NCBI RefSeq assembly: GCF_036188265.1
Contig: NZ_CP108093.1
Location: 558,001-622,000 of the forward strand
DNA length: 64,000 nt
Direction of reading: 5' to 3'
Source: Streptomyces sp. NBC_00247
GTDB taxonomy: Bacteria > Actinomycetota > Actinomycetes > Streptomycetales > Streptomycetaceae
Shown here piece after piece: positions 1 to 7,821 of the stretch; position 1 is the stretch's first letter, and the number at the start of each line of letters is the position of its first letter. The translations under genes and the position numbers were made by a program. Below the pieces are notes generated by a model. That model did not search any database. It saw only the letters and a list, made by a program, of their open reading frames with translations, and was not told the origin of the DNA.

Positions 1-1
1 G

Positions 2-562
2 GCGCAGATCGAGAACGCCAAGGGCCTGGTGAACATCGACACCATCGCGGCGGCCTCGCCCCGGCTGGAGACGCTGATCTTCGGACCCGCCGACTTCATG
101 GCGTCCATCAACATGAAGACCCTGGTCGTCGGCCAGCAGCCGCCCGGCTACGGCGCCGACGCGTACCACTACATCCTGATGCGCATCCTGATGGCGGCCC
201 GTACGCACGACCTCCAGGCGATCGACGGGCCGTTCCTGCAGATCCGTGACGTGGACGCCTACCGCGAGGTGGCCGGCCGGGCGGCGGCGCTGGGCTTCGA
301 CGGCAAGTGGGTGCTGCACCCGGGCCAGGTCGACGCGGCCAACGAGGTCTTCTCGCCGTCGCAGGAGGACTACGACCACGCCGAGCTGATCCTCGACGCC
401 TACGACTGGTGTACCTCCGAGGAGGGCGGCAAGAAGGGCTCGGCGATGCTCGGCGACGAGATGATCGACGAGGCCAGCCGCAAGATGGCGCTGGTCATCG
501 CGGGCAAGGGACGGGCTGCCGGGATGCGGCGCACCTCGAAGTTCGAAGCGCCGGAGGCCTGA
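2..562 (+). CDS. CoA-ester lyase of the HpcH/HpaI (CitE-like) family, 5' end outside window
   Basis: C-terminal 186 residues of a CitE-like aldolase/lyase; the reading frame is open to the left edge, so the start lies upstream. Visible family features are the active-site segment around IFGPADF, and a late LHPGQVDAANEVFSPS stretch typical of malyl-CoA/beta-methylmalyl-CoA/citramalyl-CoA lyases. The next genes are a MaoC hydratase, 2 bp downstream, and an acyl-CoA dehydrogenase. This order is known for the ethylmalonyl-CoA pathway of Streptomyces (beside ccr and meaA), so the likely reaction is cleavage of beta-methylmalyl-CoA to glyoxylate and propionyl-CoA. The exact substrate is inferred from context. 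Confidence 0.85.
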   Translation, partial: AQIENAKGLVNIDTIAAASPRLETLIFGPADFMASINMKTLVVGQQPPGYGADAYHYILMRILMAARTHDLQAIDGPFLQIRDVDAYREVAGRAAALGFDGKWVLHPGQVDAANEVFSPSQEDYDHAELILDAYDWCTSEEGGKKGSAMLGDEMIDEASRKMALVIAGKGRAAGMRRTSKFEAPEA

Positions 563-564
563 TC

Positions 565-1065
565 ATGCAGTTCGGACGCACCTTCGAAGAGTTCGAGGTC
601 GGCGCGGTCTACAAGCACTGGCCGGGCAAGACGGTCACCGAGTACGACGACCACCTGTTCTGCCTGCTGACCATGAACCACCACCCGCTGCACATGGACA
701 GCAACTACGCGGAGAACACGACCGACTTCGGCAAGAACGTGGTCGTCGGCAACTACGTCTACTCGCTGTTGCTGGGCATGTCGGTGCCGGACGTCTCGGG
801 CAAGGCCATCGCCAACCTGGAGGTGGAGTCGCTGCGGCACATCGCGCCCACCTTCCACGGCGACACGATCTACGGCGAGAGCACCGTGCTCGACAAGACG
901 CCGTCGAAGTCGAAGAGCGACCGGGGCATCGTGTACGTCGAGACCCGGGGCTTCAAGCAGGACGGGACTGTCGTCTGCGTCTTCCGGCGCAAGGTGATGG
1001 TCCCCACGCAGGAGTACATCGAGGCACGCGGCGGCGAGCAGCCCGGCCGCCCGGCCCCCGACTAG
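565..1065 (+). CDS. MaoC-family dehydratase, probable mesaconyl-CoA hydratase
   Basis: 166-residue hot-dog-fold protein starting at ATG 565, two bases after the stop of the lyase gene, so translation is probably coupled. MaoC features include the N-terminal FEEFEVGAVYKHWPGKTVTE region and the middle segment HHPLHMDSNYAENTTDFGK. In the ethylmalonyl-CoA pathway this enzyme interconverts mesaconyl-CoA and beta-methylmalyl-CoA, which fits its position between the lyase and an acyl-CoA dehydrogenase. Family assignment is firm; substrate is inferred from gene order. Confidence 0.85.
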   Translation: MQFGRTFEEFEVGAVYKHWPGKTVTEYDDHLFCLLTMNHHPLHMDSNYAENTTDFGKNVVVGNYVYSLLLGMSVPDVSGKAIANLEVESLRHIAPTFHGDTIYGESTVLDKTPSKSKSDRGIVYVETRGFKQDGTVVCVFRRKVMVPTQEYIEARGGEQPGRPAPD

Positions 1066-1068
1066 GGC

Positions 1069-1118
1069 GTGTGTCGAAAGTGGCGCCGTCCGTCCGGAGG
1101 GCGCCACTTTCGACACAC
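1069..1118. terminator. 19-bp perfect inverted repeat between MaoC gene and acyl-CoA dehydrogenase gene
   Basis: Arms 1069-1087 and 1100-1118 are perfectly complementary, with a 12-nt loop. There is no downstream T tract. It begins three bases after the MaoC stop and ends about 50 bp before the next start, so it could attenuate the operon, stabilise the upstream mRNA 3' end or serve as a processing site. Confidence 0.7.
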
Positions 1119-1166
1119 GGCCCAGAGCGACCCGCCAACCAGAGCGAAGCCACAGGAGAAGCCGTC

Positions 1167-2372
1167 ATGAGCCGACTCGCCCGGACCGCAGGTCTGACCG
1201 ACGTCCAGGAGGAAATCCTCTCCACCGTAAGGGACTTCGTCGACAAGGAGATCATCCCGGTCGCGACCTCCCTGGAGCACCGCGACGAGTACCCGACAGA
1301 GATCGTCGAAGGGCTCAAGGAACTGGGCCTGTTCGGGCTGATGATCCCGGAGGAGTACGGCGGACTGGGCGAGTCGCTCCTCACCTACGCGCTCTGCGTG
1401 GAGGAGATCGCGCGCGGCTGGATGAGCGTGTCGGGGATCATCAACACCCACTTCATCGTGGCGTACATGCTCAAGCAGCACGGCACGCAGGAGCAGAAGG
1501 ACACCTTCCTGCCGCGCATGGCGCTCGGCGAGGTGCGCGGCGCCTTCTCGATGTCGGAGCCAAGCCTGGGTTCGGACGTGTCGGCGATCACGTCCAAGGG
1601 CGTGAAGGACGGTGAGGAGTACGTCCTCGACGGCCAGAAGATGTGGCTCACCAACGGGGGGACGTCGACCCTGGTGGCCGTTCTCTGCCGGAGTGACGAA
1701 GGACACCCCGAGGGGACGCCGCCGCACAAGTCGATGACGACCTTCCTGGTGGAGAAGGAGGCCGGCTTCGGGGAGGTCAGGCCGGGTCTCACCATCCCGG
1801 GGAAGATCGACAAGATGGGCTACAAGGGCGTCGACACCACCGAGCTCATCATGGACGGACTACGCATTCCGGCCAATCGGGTCCTGGGCGGCGCCACCGG
1901 CCGAGGGTTTTACCAAATGATGGACGGAGTCGAGGTCGGACGGGTCAACGTGGCGGCACGTGGCTGCGGAGTCGCTCAGCGTGCATTCGAATTGGGCGTT
2001 TCGTACGCCCAGCAGCGTCAAACTTTCGGAAAACCGATCGCCCAGCACCAGGCCATCCAGTTCAAATTGGCTGAAATGGCCACCAAGGTCGAAGCGGCGC
2101 ATGCGATGATGGTAAACGCGGCCCGCAAAAAGGACTCCGGGGAACGTAACGACCTGGAGGCAGGGATGGCGAAGTACCTCGCCTCCGAATACTGCAAGGA
2201 AGTCGTCGAGGACGCCTTCCGCATCCACGGCGGCTACGGCTTCTCCAAGGAGTACGAGATCGAGCGCCTCTACCGCGAGGCACCGATGCTGCTGATCGGT
2301 GAGGGTACCGCCGAGATCCAGAAAATGATCATTGGCCGCCGACTCCTGGAGGAGTACCGCCTGCAGGGTTGA
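1167..2372 (+). CDS. acyl-CoA dehydrogenase, probable (2S)-methylsuccinyl-CoA dehydrogenase
   Basis: 401-residue FAD enzyme of the usual acyl-CoA dehydrogenase length. ATG 1167 is preceded by AGGAGAA at a good distance. Family signatures are seen: FSMSEPSLGSDVSAI (middle beta domain, FAD/substrate side), the YAQQRQTFGKPIAQHQAIQF signature, and FRIHGGYGFSKEYEIERLYREAP near the C-terminus, followed by the EGTAEIQKMIIGRRLL tail; the usual catalytic glutamate is expected in the EAP segment. Third gene of the ethylmalonyl-CoA block, where this family oxidises methylsuccinyl-CoA to mesaconyl-CoA. Codons from about 1850 to 2120 use noticeably more A/T in third positions than the rest of the gene. 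Confidence 0.85.
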   Translation: MSRLARTAGLTDVQEEILSTVRDFVDKEIIPVATSLEHRDEYPTEIVEGLKELGLFGLMIPEEYGGLGESLLTYALCVEEIARGWMSVSGIINTHFIVAYMLKQHGTQEQKDTFLPRMALGEVRGAFSMSEPSLGSDVSAITSKGVKDGEEYVLDGQKMWLTNGGTSTLVAVLCRSDEGHPEGTPPHKSMTTFLVEKEAGFGEVRPGLTIPGKIDKMGYKGVDTTELIMDGLRIPANRVLGGATGRGFYQMMDGVEVGRVNVAARGCGVAQRAFELGVSYAQQRQTFGKPIAQHQAIQFKLAEMATKVEAAHAMMVNAARKKDSGERNDLEAGMAKYLASEYCKEVVEDAFRIHGGYGFSKEYEIERLYREAPMLLIGEGTAEIQKMIIGRRLLEEYRLQG

Positions 2373-2553
2373 TCGTCCCCTAACGGGCGATTTGACCGCG
2401 AAGAAGATCACATCCAGTGATCCTGGGGCGGGGTCTTTCAGCGGTCCGACTCGGCTGCTGGCTTGCCCAGTTGTGGCCACCACCCGATAGCATCGGCGGA
2501 AAGCCGCCGTCCCCCCGTTGCCAGCGCGGCATCATCCGCTACGAAGGTCATTC

Positions 2554-3201
2554 ATGCCCGACAGCCCTACCTCCGCAAACCGCGGCGGGGTCCGCATCGC
2601 TCGCGGAGCATCGCCGTGGCTCCTCCCGACCGTCGCCACCGCGGCCCTCAGCCTGGCCCGGGCGCGCAAGTCCGGCCGCTGGGCGGCCGTCGCCGTGCCC
2701 ACCACCGCGCTCGCGGCGGGCATGCTGTGGTTCTTCCGCGACCCCGAGCGCGAGATCACGCAGGGCCGGGTCGTCTCCCCGGCCGACGGCGTGGTGCAGA
2801 GCATCATGCCGTGGAAGGACGGGCGTACCCGCGTCGCGATCTTCATGAGCCCGCTCAACGTCCACGTCAACCGCGCTCCGCTGGCCGGTACCGTGACGTC
2901 GGTCGAGCACGTTCCGGGTGGGTTCGTCCCGGCGTTCAACAAGGAGAGCGAGAACAACGAGCGCGTCGTCTGGCACTTCGACACCGAGCTCGGCGACATC
3001 GAGATGATCCAGATCGCCGGCGCCGTCGCGCGCCGCATCGTGCCCTACATCCCCCGGGGCACGAAGGTCGAGCAAGGTGAGCGCATCGGTCTGATCCGGT
3101 TCGGCTCGCGCGTGGACATCTATCTGCCGGAAGGTGTCGAGGTCGCGGTCGAGGTCGGCCAGACCACCACCGCGGGGGTGACTCGAATTGACCGTGATTG
3201 A
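2554..3201 (+). CDS. psd: phosphatidylserine decarboxylase proenzyme, short form
   Basis: 215-residue short (archaeal/actinobacterial) type PSD. ATG 2554 is chosen because the family begins here and the in-frame extension upstream is not conserved-looking. The hydrophobic stretch around residues 44-60 should anchor it to the membrane. DPEREI and VVSPADGVV are typical family blocks. The IRFGSRVD segment at about 182-188 carries the Gly184-Ser185 self-cleavage site that generates the pyruvoyl group. It converts phosphatidylserine to phosphatidylethanolamine. The next gene, pssA, makes its substrate and overlaps it by 14 bp. Confidence 0.93.
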   Translation: MPDSPTSANRGGVRIARGASPWLLPTVATAALSLARARKSGRWAAVAVPTTALAAGMLWFFRDPEREITQGRVVSPADGVVQSIMPWKDGRTRVAIFMSPLNVHVNRAPLAGTVTSVEHVPGGFVPAFNKESENNERVVWHFDTELGDIEMIQIAGAVARRIVPYIPRGTKVEQGERIGLIRFGSRVDIYLPEGVEVAVEVGQTTTAGVTRIDRD

Positions 3202-4051
3202 TCCGGACACCCAGGCCGACTGGGTGCCCGAGGCGGCTGAGGACGGTGCTGGGGACGACGCCCAGGACATGCCCCTCTCACTGCGCCTGTCGATAGCGGA
3301 CACCCTCACTCTCGGCAACGCCACCTGCGGGTTCATGGCGGTGTACTTCACCACCACGGGCATTCTGATCCCGCATCTCACGGGCAGTGACGAGTCGGGC
3401 ATGGCGCGTCACTCCGCGGCCACCGCGGTGATCCTGATGCTGATGGCGGCCGTCTTCGATCTCTTCGACGGCCTGGTCGCCCGCAAGCTGCGTTCGTCGC
3501 CGATGGGCGCGGAGCTGGACAACCTCTCCGACCTCATCAGCTTCGGTCTCGCGCCGGCGTACTTCGTCCTGGTCTACGGGATGGTCGCGGACGACGCCCA
3601 CCAGCGGGTGTCGGCGCTCGCGGCGATCGTGGTGCTGCTGGCGGTGGTGCTGCGGCTCGCGCGGTTCTCCTGCGTGACGCTGAAGGACGGCATGTTCCAG
3701 GGCATGCCGAGCCCCTTCGGAGCGCTGACGGTCGTCTCGATCGTGCTCCTGGAGCTGCCCTTCGTGCCCACCCTCCTCGCGATCGTCGGGGTGGCGTGGC
3801 TCATGGTCAGCCGGGTCGAGTACCCGAAGCCGCGCGGAGTGCTGGCGGTGGCGATGCTCGGCTGGATCGTGGCCGCGATGGGGCTCCTCGTCGCCTGGGC
3901 GTTCGACGCGCCGGGCGGTCAGCTGCTCCTTCAGACCGGCTGCGCGCTCCAGGTCGTGCTGGGCGCGGTGATCCCGCTCTTCGCGACCGCGCGGCGCGTG
4001 AACACCTTCCGCGGCAACCGGCGAGAGGCTCGCGCGGCCCAGCTGCCGTAG
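3188..4051 (+). CDS. pssA: CDP-diacylglycerol-serine O-phosphatidyltransferase
   Basis: 287-residue polytopic membrane enzyme making phosphatidylserine from CDP-diacylglycerol and serine. The CDP-alcohol phosphotransferase motif is complete: D91, D94-G, A98-R99, G107, D111 and D115. Further membrane segments follow to about residue 265. The start is TTG 3188, inside the end of psd (14-bp overlap); GTG 3194 is an alternative. The N-terminal 30 residues are acidic and probably cytosolic. Operon with psd gives the two steps of phosphatidylethanolamine synthesis. Confidence 0.92.
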   Translation: MTVIDPDTQADWVPEAAEDGAGDDAQDMPLSLRLSIADTLTLGNATCGFMAVYFTTTGILIPHLTGSDESGMARHSAATAVILMLMAAVFDLFDGLVARKLRSSPMGAELDNLSDLISFGLAPAYFVLVYGMVADDAHQRVSALAAIVVLLAVVLRLARFSCVTLKDGMFQGMPSPFGALTVVSIVLLELPFVPTLLAIVGVAWLMVSRVEYPKPRGVLAVAMLGWIVAAMGLLVAWAFDAPGGQLLLQTGCALQVVLGAVIPLFATARRVNTFRGNRREARAAQLP

Positions 4052-4071
4052 CCCCGCCGTACACGGAACAC

Positions 4072-4108
4072 CGAGAGGCCCGGATGCCATGAGCATCCGG
4101 GCCTCTCG
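4072..4108 (+). terminator. hairpin terminator after pssA
   Basis: Perfect 16-bp stem, arms 4072-4087 and 4093-4108, with a 5-nt loop, 20 bp after the pssA stop. No T tract. It is followed by two more partial copies of the CACGTCCGGCTCTCG motif to about 4150. It lies between convergent genes and could act on both. Confidence 0.75.
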
Positions 4109-4224
4109 CACGTCCGGCTCTCGCGCACGTCCGGCTCTCGTACGTCCGGGCTTGCCGTCACCGTCCGGGACCCTCGTCACCCGCCGGGCGGCTCCTGCGG
4201 TCCCGGCCCTGGAACGTCAGCGGC

Positions 4225-4683
4225 TCAGCGGCTCGGGAGGGCGGCCTCCACGGCCTTCTTGATACGGAGACCGAAGGCGGGCGCGTCCTTGCGAGCGGCC
4301 TTGACGGCGAAGCCGACCAGCAGCTTGCCGATGCCGTGGCCTTCGAGGACGTTGTGGATCCGTACCCGGGTCCCGCCGTTTCCGGTCGGCTCCAGGTCGT
4401 AGCCGCCGTCCACCGCGGTGACCACGTTCTTCGACTTCTCCTGCCAGCGGACCCGGGTCGGAGCCACCAGTTCCGTGATGGCGAATTCCCGCTGAGTGGT
4501 CATTCCGGCGTCCTTGACCGTCGAGCGGAACGTCGTGCCGACGACCGTGGGGCCCACCGGAGACTTCTCGATCTTCTGCACGCGCGGGCTGAAGTCCCGG
4601 TCGTTCTCGCCGTCGGCGAGATAGGCGTAGACGTCGTCGATCGGACGGTCGATCTCCACGATCGCCTCGAATTGCGTGGCCAT
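4225..4683 (-). CDS. SRPBCC (START/polyketide cyclase-like) family protein
   Basis: 152-residue single-domain protein of the SRPBCC ligand-binding fold: the N-terminal FEAIVEIDRPIDDVYAYLAD strand-helix and the C-terminal amphipathic helix (KAARKDAPAFGLRIKKAVEA) are typical. Start ATG at 4683 has GAGGAAC just upstream. Such proteins bind hydrophobic ligands or act as small cyclases/chaperones; no catalytic residues can be assigned. It stands alone. Its promoter region, if compact, overlaps the 8-bp tandem repeat array that begins 81 bp upstream of the start codon. Confidence 0.8.
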   Translation of the reverse strand: MATQFEAIVEIDRPIDDVYAYLADGENDRDFSPRVQKIEKSPVGPTVVGTTFRSTVKDAGMTTQREFAITELVAPTRVRWQEKSKNVVTAVDGGYDLEPTGNGGTRVRIHNVLEGHGIGKLLVGFAVKAARKDAPAFGLRIKKAVEAALPSR

Positions 4684-4763
4684 GGGTTCCTCCTCGGGGA
4701 ATGCGCCCAGTCTTCGGTGCGCGCACCCCGGGCGCACCCGGAACGACTGCCTCCGGGTGTCCT

Positions 4764-4892
4764 GCCGCAGGGCCGCAGGGCCGCAGGGCCGCAGGGCCGC
4801 AGGGCCGCAGGGCCGCAGGGCCGCAGGGCCGCAGGGCCGCAGGGCCGCAGGGCCGCAGGGCCGCAGGGCCGCAGGGCCGCAGGGCCGCAGGG
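4764..4892. repeat. 16 tandem copies of the 8-bp unit GCCGCAGG
   Basis: Uninterrupted perfect 8-bp array from 4764 to 4891 plus one base, 128 bp in total. It fills the gap between the stop codon of the UBP zinc-finger gene (4893) and the 5' leader of the SRPBCC gene (start 4683). Since 8 is not a multiple of 3, copy-number change would shift any frame through it, but it appears non-coding. It sits in the leader or promoter of the SRPBCC gene, both genes being leftward. Confidence 0.97.
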
Positions 4893-5159
4893 TCAGCCGA
4901 GCACCTCGTGGCGGAAGCACCAGCGCCACTCCTCGCCCGGCTCGTGGGAGCGCATGACGGGGTGCCCGGACGCCTCGTAGTGGGCGGTCGCGTGCCGCAG
5001 GGGCGAGCTGTCGCAGCACGCCACCCGGCCGCAGCTCAGACAGAGCCGCAGGTGCACCCAGTCGTCCCTGCCGACGGCCAGGCAGTCGGCGCAGGCGTCG
5101 GCGGGAGGGGCGGGGGTCGTGTCCCGGCTCGCCCGGTCCAGATCGTCGCAGAGGGCCAT
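4893..5159 (-). CDS. UBP-type zinc finger protein
   Basis: 88-residue protein consisting of a single ZnF-UBP-like domain: CADC near residue 23, CLSCGRVACC in the middle, then paired histidines in HATAHYEASGHPV. In eukaryotes the domain binds ubiquitin tails; bacterial versions of this size are common in actinomycetes and have no known partner. Start ATG 5159. The stop codon directly abuts the 8-bp tandem repeat. Confidence 0.85.
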   Translation of the reverse strand: MALCDDLDRASRDTTPAPPADACADCLAVGRDDWVHLRLCLSCGRVACCDSSPLRHATAHYEASGHPVMRSHEPGEEWRWCFRHEVLG

Positions 5160-5253
5160 GTGCCGAGCGTACGACCGGGTCCGCCGGACGGCAGGGCGGG
5201 GAGCCGGGCACCCGGCCCGTGGCGGTCGGGGCTCCCCTGCGATCGGTGGCGAT

Positions 5254-6153
5254 TCACTTCTGGCGGCTGAGGAACTCCTCGACCTCGCCCCGTACCGGGA
5301 GGGAGGACTGGGCTCCGGCCCGCGTGGTGCTCAGCGCCGCGGCGGCCGACGCCCAACGGGCGGCCTCCGCGAGGGAGCGGCCCTCGGAGAGCCCCACCGC
5401 GAGCGCGCCGCAGAAGCAGTCGCCGGCCGCGGTGGTGTCCTTCGGGTCGACGCGGAAGGCGGGCAGGTGCAGATGCGCGGTGCCCTCCAGCAGCAGGACG
5501 CCGTCGCCGCCGAGGGTGACGACGACCGCGCCGGCCCCGCGCAGTCGGCGGGCGGACGCGACGACCTCGTCGATGGTGCGGGGGACGGCCGTCCCGGTGA
5601 GCGCGGCCAGCTCGGTGCGGTTGGGCACCAGCAGGTCGACGTGGGGCGGCGGGGTGGTGCCCGGTGTCACCGGCGCCGGGTTGTACAGCACCGTCCCGCC
5701 GGCCAGGCGGGCGGCGGCGTGGTTGGCCTCGTCGGGAACCTCCTGCTGGAGGACGGTGACGGCCGCCCGGCGCAGCACGTCGGCGGCGGCCTCGCAGTCG
5801 GCCGCGCCCAGTCGGAAGTTGGCTCCGGGGCTGACGATGATGCTGTTCTCCCCGGCCGGGGAGACGGCGATCATCGCCCTGCCTGTCGCGGTGCCGGCGG
5901 TGGTGCGCACGTGCGTGATGTCGACGCCTTGGCCGCCCACGGCGCCGGTCATCACCTGGCCGGCGTCGTCGTCGCCGACCCGGCCGACGAAGGAGACCTC
6001 GGCACCGAGGCGGGCCACGGCGACGGCCTGGTTGGCGCCCTTCCCACCGGGGTGCTGGGCGATGTCCCCGCCCAGCACGGTCTCCCCGGGCACGGGGTGC
6101 CGCGGTACGGGGGCGACGAGGTCGAGGTTCAGGCTTCCGACGACGGCGATCAC
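5254..6153 (-). CDS. rbsK: ribokinase
   Basis: 299-residue PfkB-family sugar kinase. GTG at 6153 is preferred because GAGGAAC lies a few bases upstream and the protein then begins directly with the family strand VIAVVGSLNLDLV. Family signatures are GGKGANQAVAVARLG near the N-terminus and DTTAAGDCFCGALAVGLSEG near the C-terminus; the latter holds the catalytic aspartate (GD). It phosphorylates D-ribose to ribose 5-phosphate. It follows the LacI gene by 10 bp in the same operon and would use ribose released by the divergently encoded nucleoside hydrolase. Confidence 0.93.
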   Translation of the reverse strand: MIAVVGSLNLDLVAPVPRHPVPGETVLGGDIAQHPGGKGANQAVAVARLGAEVSFVGRVGDDDAGQVMTGAVGGQGVDITHVRTTAGTATGRAMIAVSPAGENSIIVSPGANFRLGAADCEAAADVLRRAAVTVLQQEVPDEANHAAARLAGGTVLYNPAPVTPGTTPPPHVDLLVPNRTELAALTGTAVPRTIDEVVASARRLRGAGAVVVTLGGDGVLLLEGTAHLHLPAFRVDPKDTTAAGDCFCGALAVGLSEGRSLAEAARWASAAAALSTTRAGAQSSLPVRGEVEEFLSRQK

Positions 6154-6163
6154 TGCTGGTTCC

Positions 6164-7330
6164 TCACGCTGTTGGGGCATTGCGGTCACGGGGCCGCTGC
6201 GGGGGCACGGGGCTCGCCGGACGTGGGTCCGGTGCCGCGGCGGGGCTGGGCGTGTGCGGCGAGCGGGCTGTGGCCACCGGGGGCGTGCCGATGGCCTGCT
6301 GGACGCTGGAGGCCCGGACCGCCAGCTCGGGTGCGAGTCGCACCGTGCGCACTTTCCGGGCACCGATGGCCGACCTGTCGGCCGGTCCGCCCGCGCGTCC
6401 GGTGTCCAGCCTCTTGGCCAGTAACGCGACGGCCTCGGCGGCGAGTTCGTGGACCGGCTGGCGGACGGTGGTCAGTCCGGGGGCGGTGAGGGAGGCCATC
6501 GGCACATCGTCGAAGCCCGTCACCGCGACCTCCCCGGGCACGTCGGCGCCCAGCTCGCGCAGGCGTTGCAGGGCCCCGATGGCGATCAGGTCGTTGGCGC
6601 AGACCACGGCGTCCGGACGGGACGGCCACAGCCGGTCGACCGCGGTCCGGCCCCAGGCGACGGAGAAGTCCCCGAGTTCCACCGGGGCCCGCTCGCCGCC
6701 GGGGAAGAGCGCTCCGGCGTTCGCTTCGAAGGCGGCCCGGCGCTCGGCAGCGGCCGAGTCGGTACCGGCGGCGCCGATGAAACAGGGCCGGCGCCTGCCG
6801 GTGGCCGCCAGGTGGTCCAGGACCAGGGCGATGCCCGCCGTGTTGTCGACCGCGACCAGGTCCGCGACGCCCGGTCCGCATCCGCGGTCGAGCAGCACCA
6901 GCGGCACTCTGTCGGCCGCGTCGGCCACCGCGGGCCGGCTGAGGTGTTCGTCGACGGGGACCACCAGAATGGCGTCGACCCGTCGGCCCAGGAGGTCGGC
7001 GATCCGGCCGGCTTCCACCCCGGGGTCGTCGTCGCAGTCGGCGAGCAGCGCGGCCCGTCCGTGGCCGTGCAGGGCGTACGTGAGCTCCCGCACCAGCGAG
7101 GGGTAGAACGGGTTGGTGATCTGCGGCAGCACCAGGCCGACGGTGCCCGTGGACCGGCTGCGCAGGGAGCGCGCGACCTGATTGGGCACGTAGCCGAGGG
7201 TTTCGGCGGCGGCGCGTACGCGGGACGCGATCTCCTCGCCGACCGGCCGTGTACCGGCCATGACGCGGGAGACCGTCGCCACCGAGCAGCCGGACAGCGC
7301 CGCGACGTCCCTCAGGGTCACTTCGCCCAC
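6164..7330 (-). CDS. LacI-family transcriptional regulator of the ribonucleoside module
   Basis: 388 residues. N-terminal LacI helix-turn-helix at about 5-24 (LRDVAALSGCSVATVSRVMAG), hinge helix YVPNQVARSLRSRSTGTVGL, then a periplasmic-binding-protein-like effector domain. The C-terminal 60 residues after about 330 are a proline/alanine-rich tail not typical of the family. It is first gene of an operon with rbsK and divergent from the nucleoside hydrolase/MFS operon. The effector is probably ribose, a ribose phosphate or a nucleoside (inferred). Confidence 0.92.
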   Translation of the reverse strand: MGEVTLRDVAALSGCSVATVSRVMAGTRPVGEEIASRVRAAAETLGYVPNQVARSLRSRSTGTVGLVLPQITNPFYPSLVRELTYALHGHGRAALLADCDDDPGVEAGRIADLLGRRVDAILVVPVDEHLSRPAVADAADRVPLVLLDRGCGPGVADLVAVDNTAGIALVLDHLAATGRRRPCFIGAAGTDSAAAERRAAFEANAGALFPGGERAPVELGDFSVAWGRTAVDRLWPSRPDAVVCANDLIAIGALQRLRELGADVPGEVAVTGFDDVPMASLTAPGLTTVRQPVHELAAEAVALLAKRLDTGRAGGPADRSAIGARKVRTVRLAPELAVRASSVQQAIGTPPVATARSPHTPSPAAAPDPRPASPVPPQRPRDRNAPTA

Positions 7331-7821
7331 CGGGCAGCCTCCTCGCTTGCCACGGCCCGCCCCGCGGCGAACCCGTCATCCTTGACGAGGGCAAACGTTA
7401 TCACTCGAAAATGCCCGGGTGAAGGGCTGCTGAAATGTCCTCAGCACCGCTCTGAACAGGACTGACTGTGATGCGTGCCTCATGCATTGACAATCCGGGG
7501 CGGGATTGAGCAATCTCTTGGGAGAACGTTTTCCCAACGTCCTCCCGACGTTGCGAACCGGGTCCGCGCCGCGTCCTTCCCATGGGCGCCGCGGATCCGC
7601 CGACCCGGCGCCGGCGACATGCCGAGGGGCCGCGCACCGCTCGTCCCGCTCGACCGTTACGGACGACGGCGGGCGCGCGGCGCTTCACGGGCCGGCCGTG
7701 CGACGGGCGTCCGAGCCGCTGCCGGCCGGGTGCCCGGGACGGGTGGGAAGCGTTCCCGAGGTTCTGCCGTCGGTCCGTCCGGCGCGCATCCGCACACCGT
7801 CACAGCCGAGCAAAGGGGCTC
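7331..7821. other. 491-bp divergent intergenic region between lacI and nucleoside hydrolase genes
   Basis: No convincing gene. It holds the promoters of both operons, the strong palindrome at 7518-7537 and a weaker related AACGTT-centred element at about 7391-7406 nearer the lacI start. Open frames crossing it are GC-skew shadows. Confidence 0.6.
7518..7537. promoter_or_regulatory. probable LacI-family operator
   Basis: TTGGGAGAACGTTTTCCCAA is a 20-bp palindrome with one mismatched pair and the central CG step usual for LacI-family operators. It lies between the divergent lacI-rbsK and nucleoside hydrolase-MFS operons. The regulator assignment is by position. Confidence 0.7.

Noticed and set aside
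4764..4892. CRISPR-like array
   Set aside because: Units are 8 bp with no spacers and no cas genes nearby.
4676..5270. Rightward frames through the tandem repeat encoding AAGPQGRR-type repeats
   Set aside because: The repetitive peptide is a by-product of the 8-bp array and the frames run antisense to the UBP zinc-finger gene; no ribosome binding site or family match.
7582..7821. N-terminal extension of the nucleoside hydrolase
   Set aside because: Arginine-rich with no family similarity; the conserved protein begins at ATG 7822 next to a ribosome binding site.
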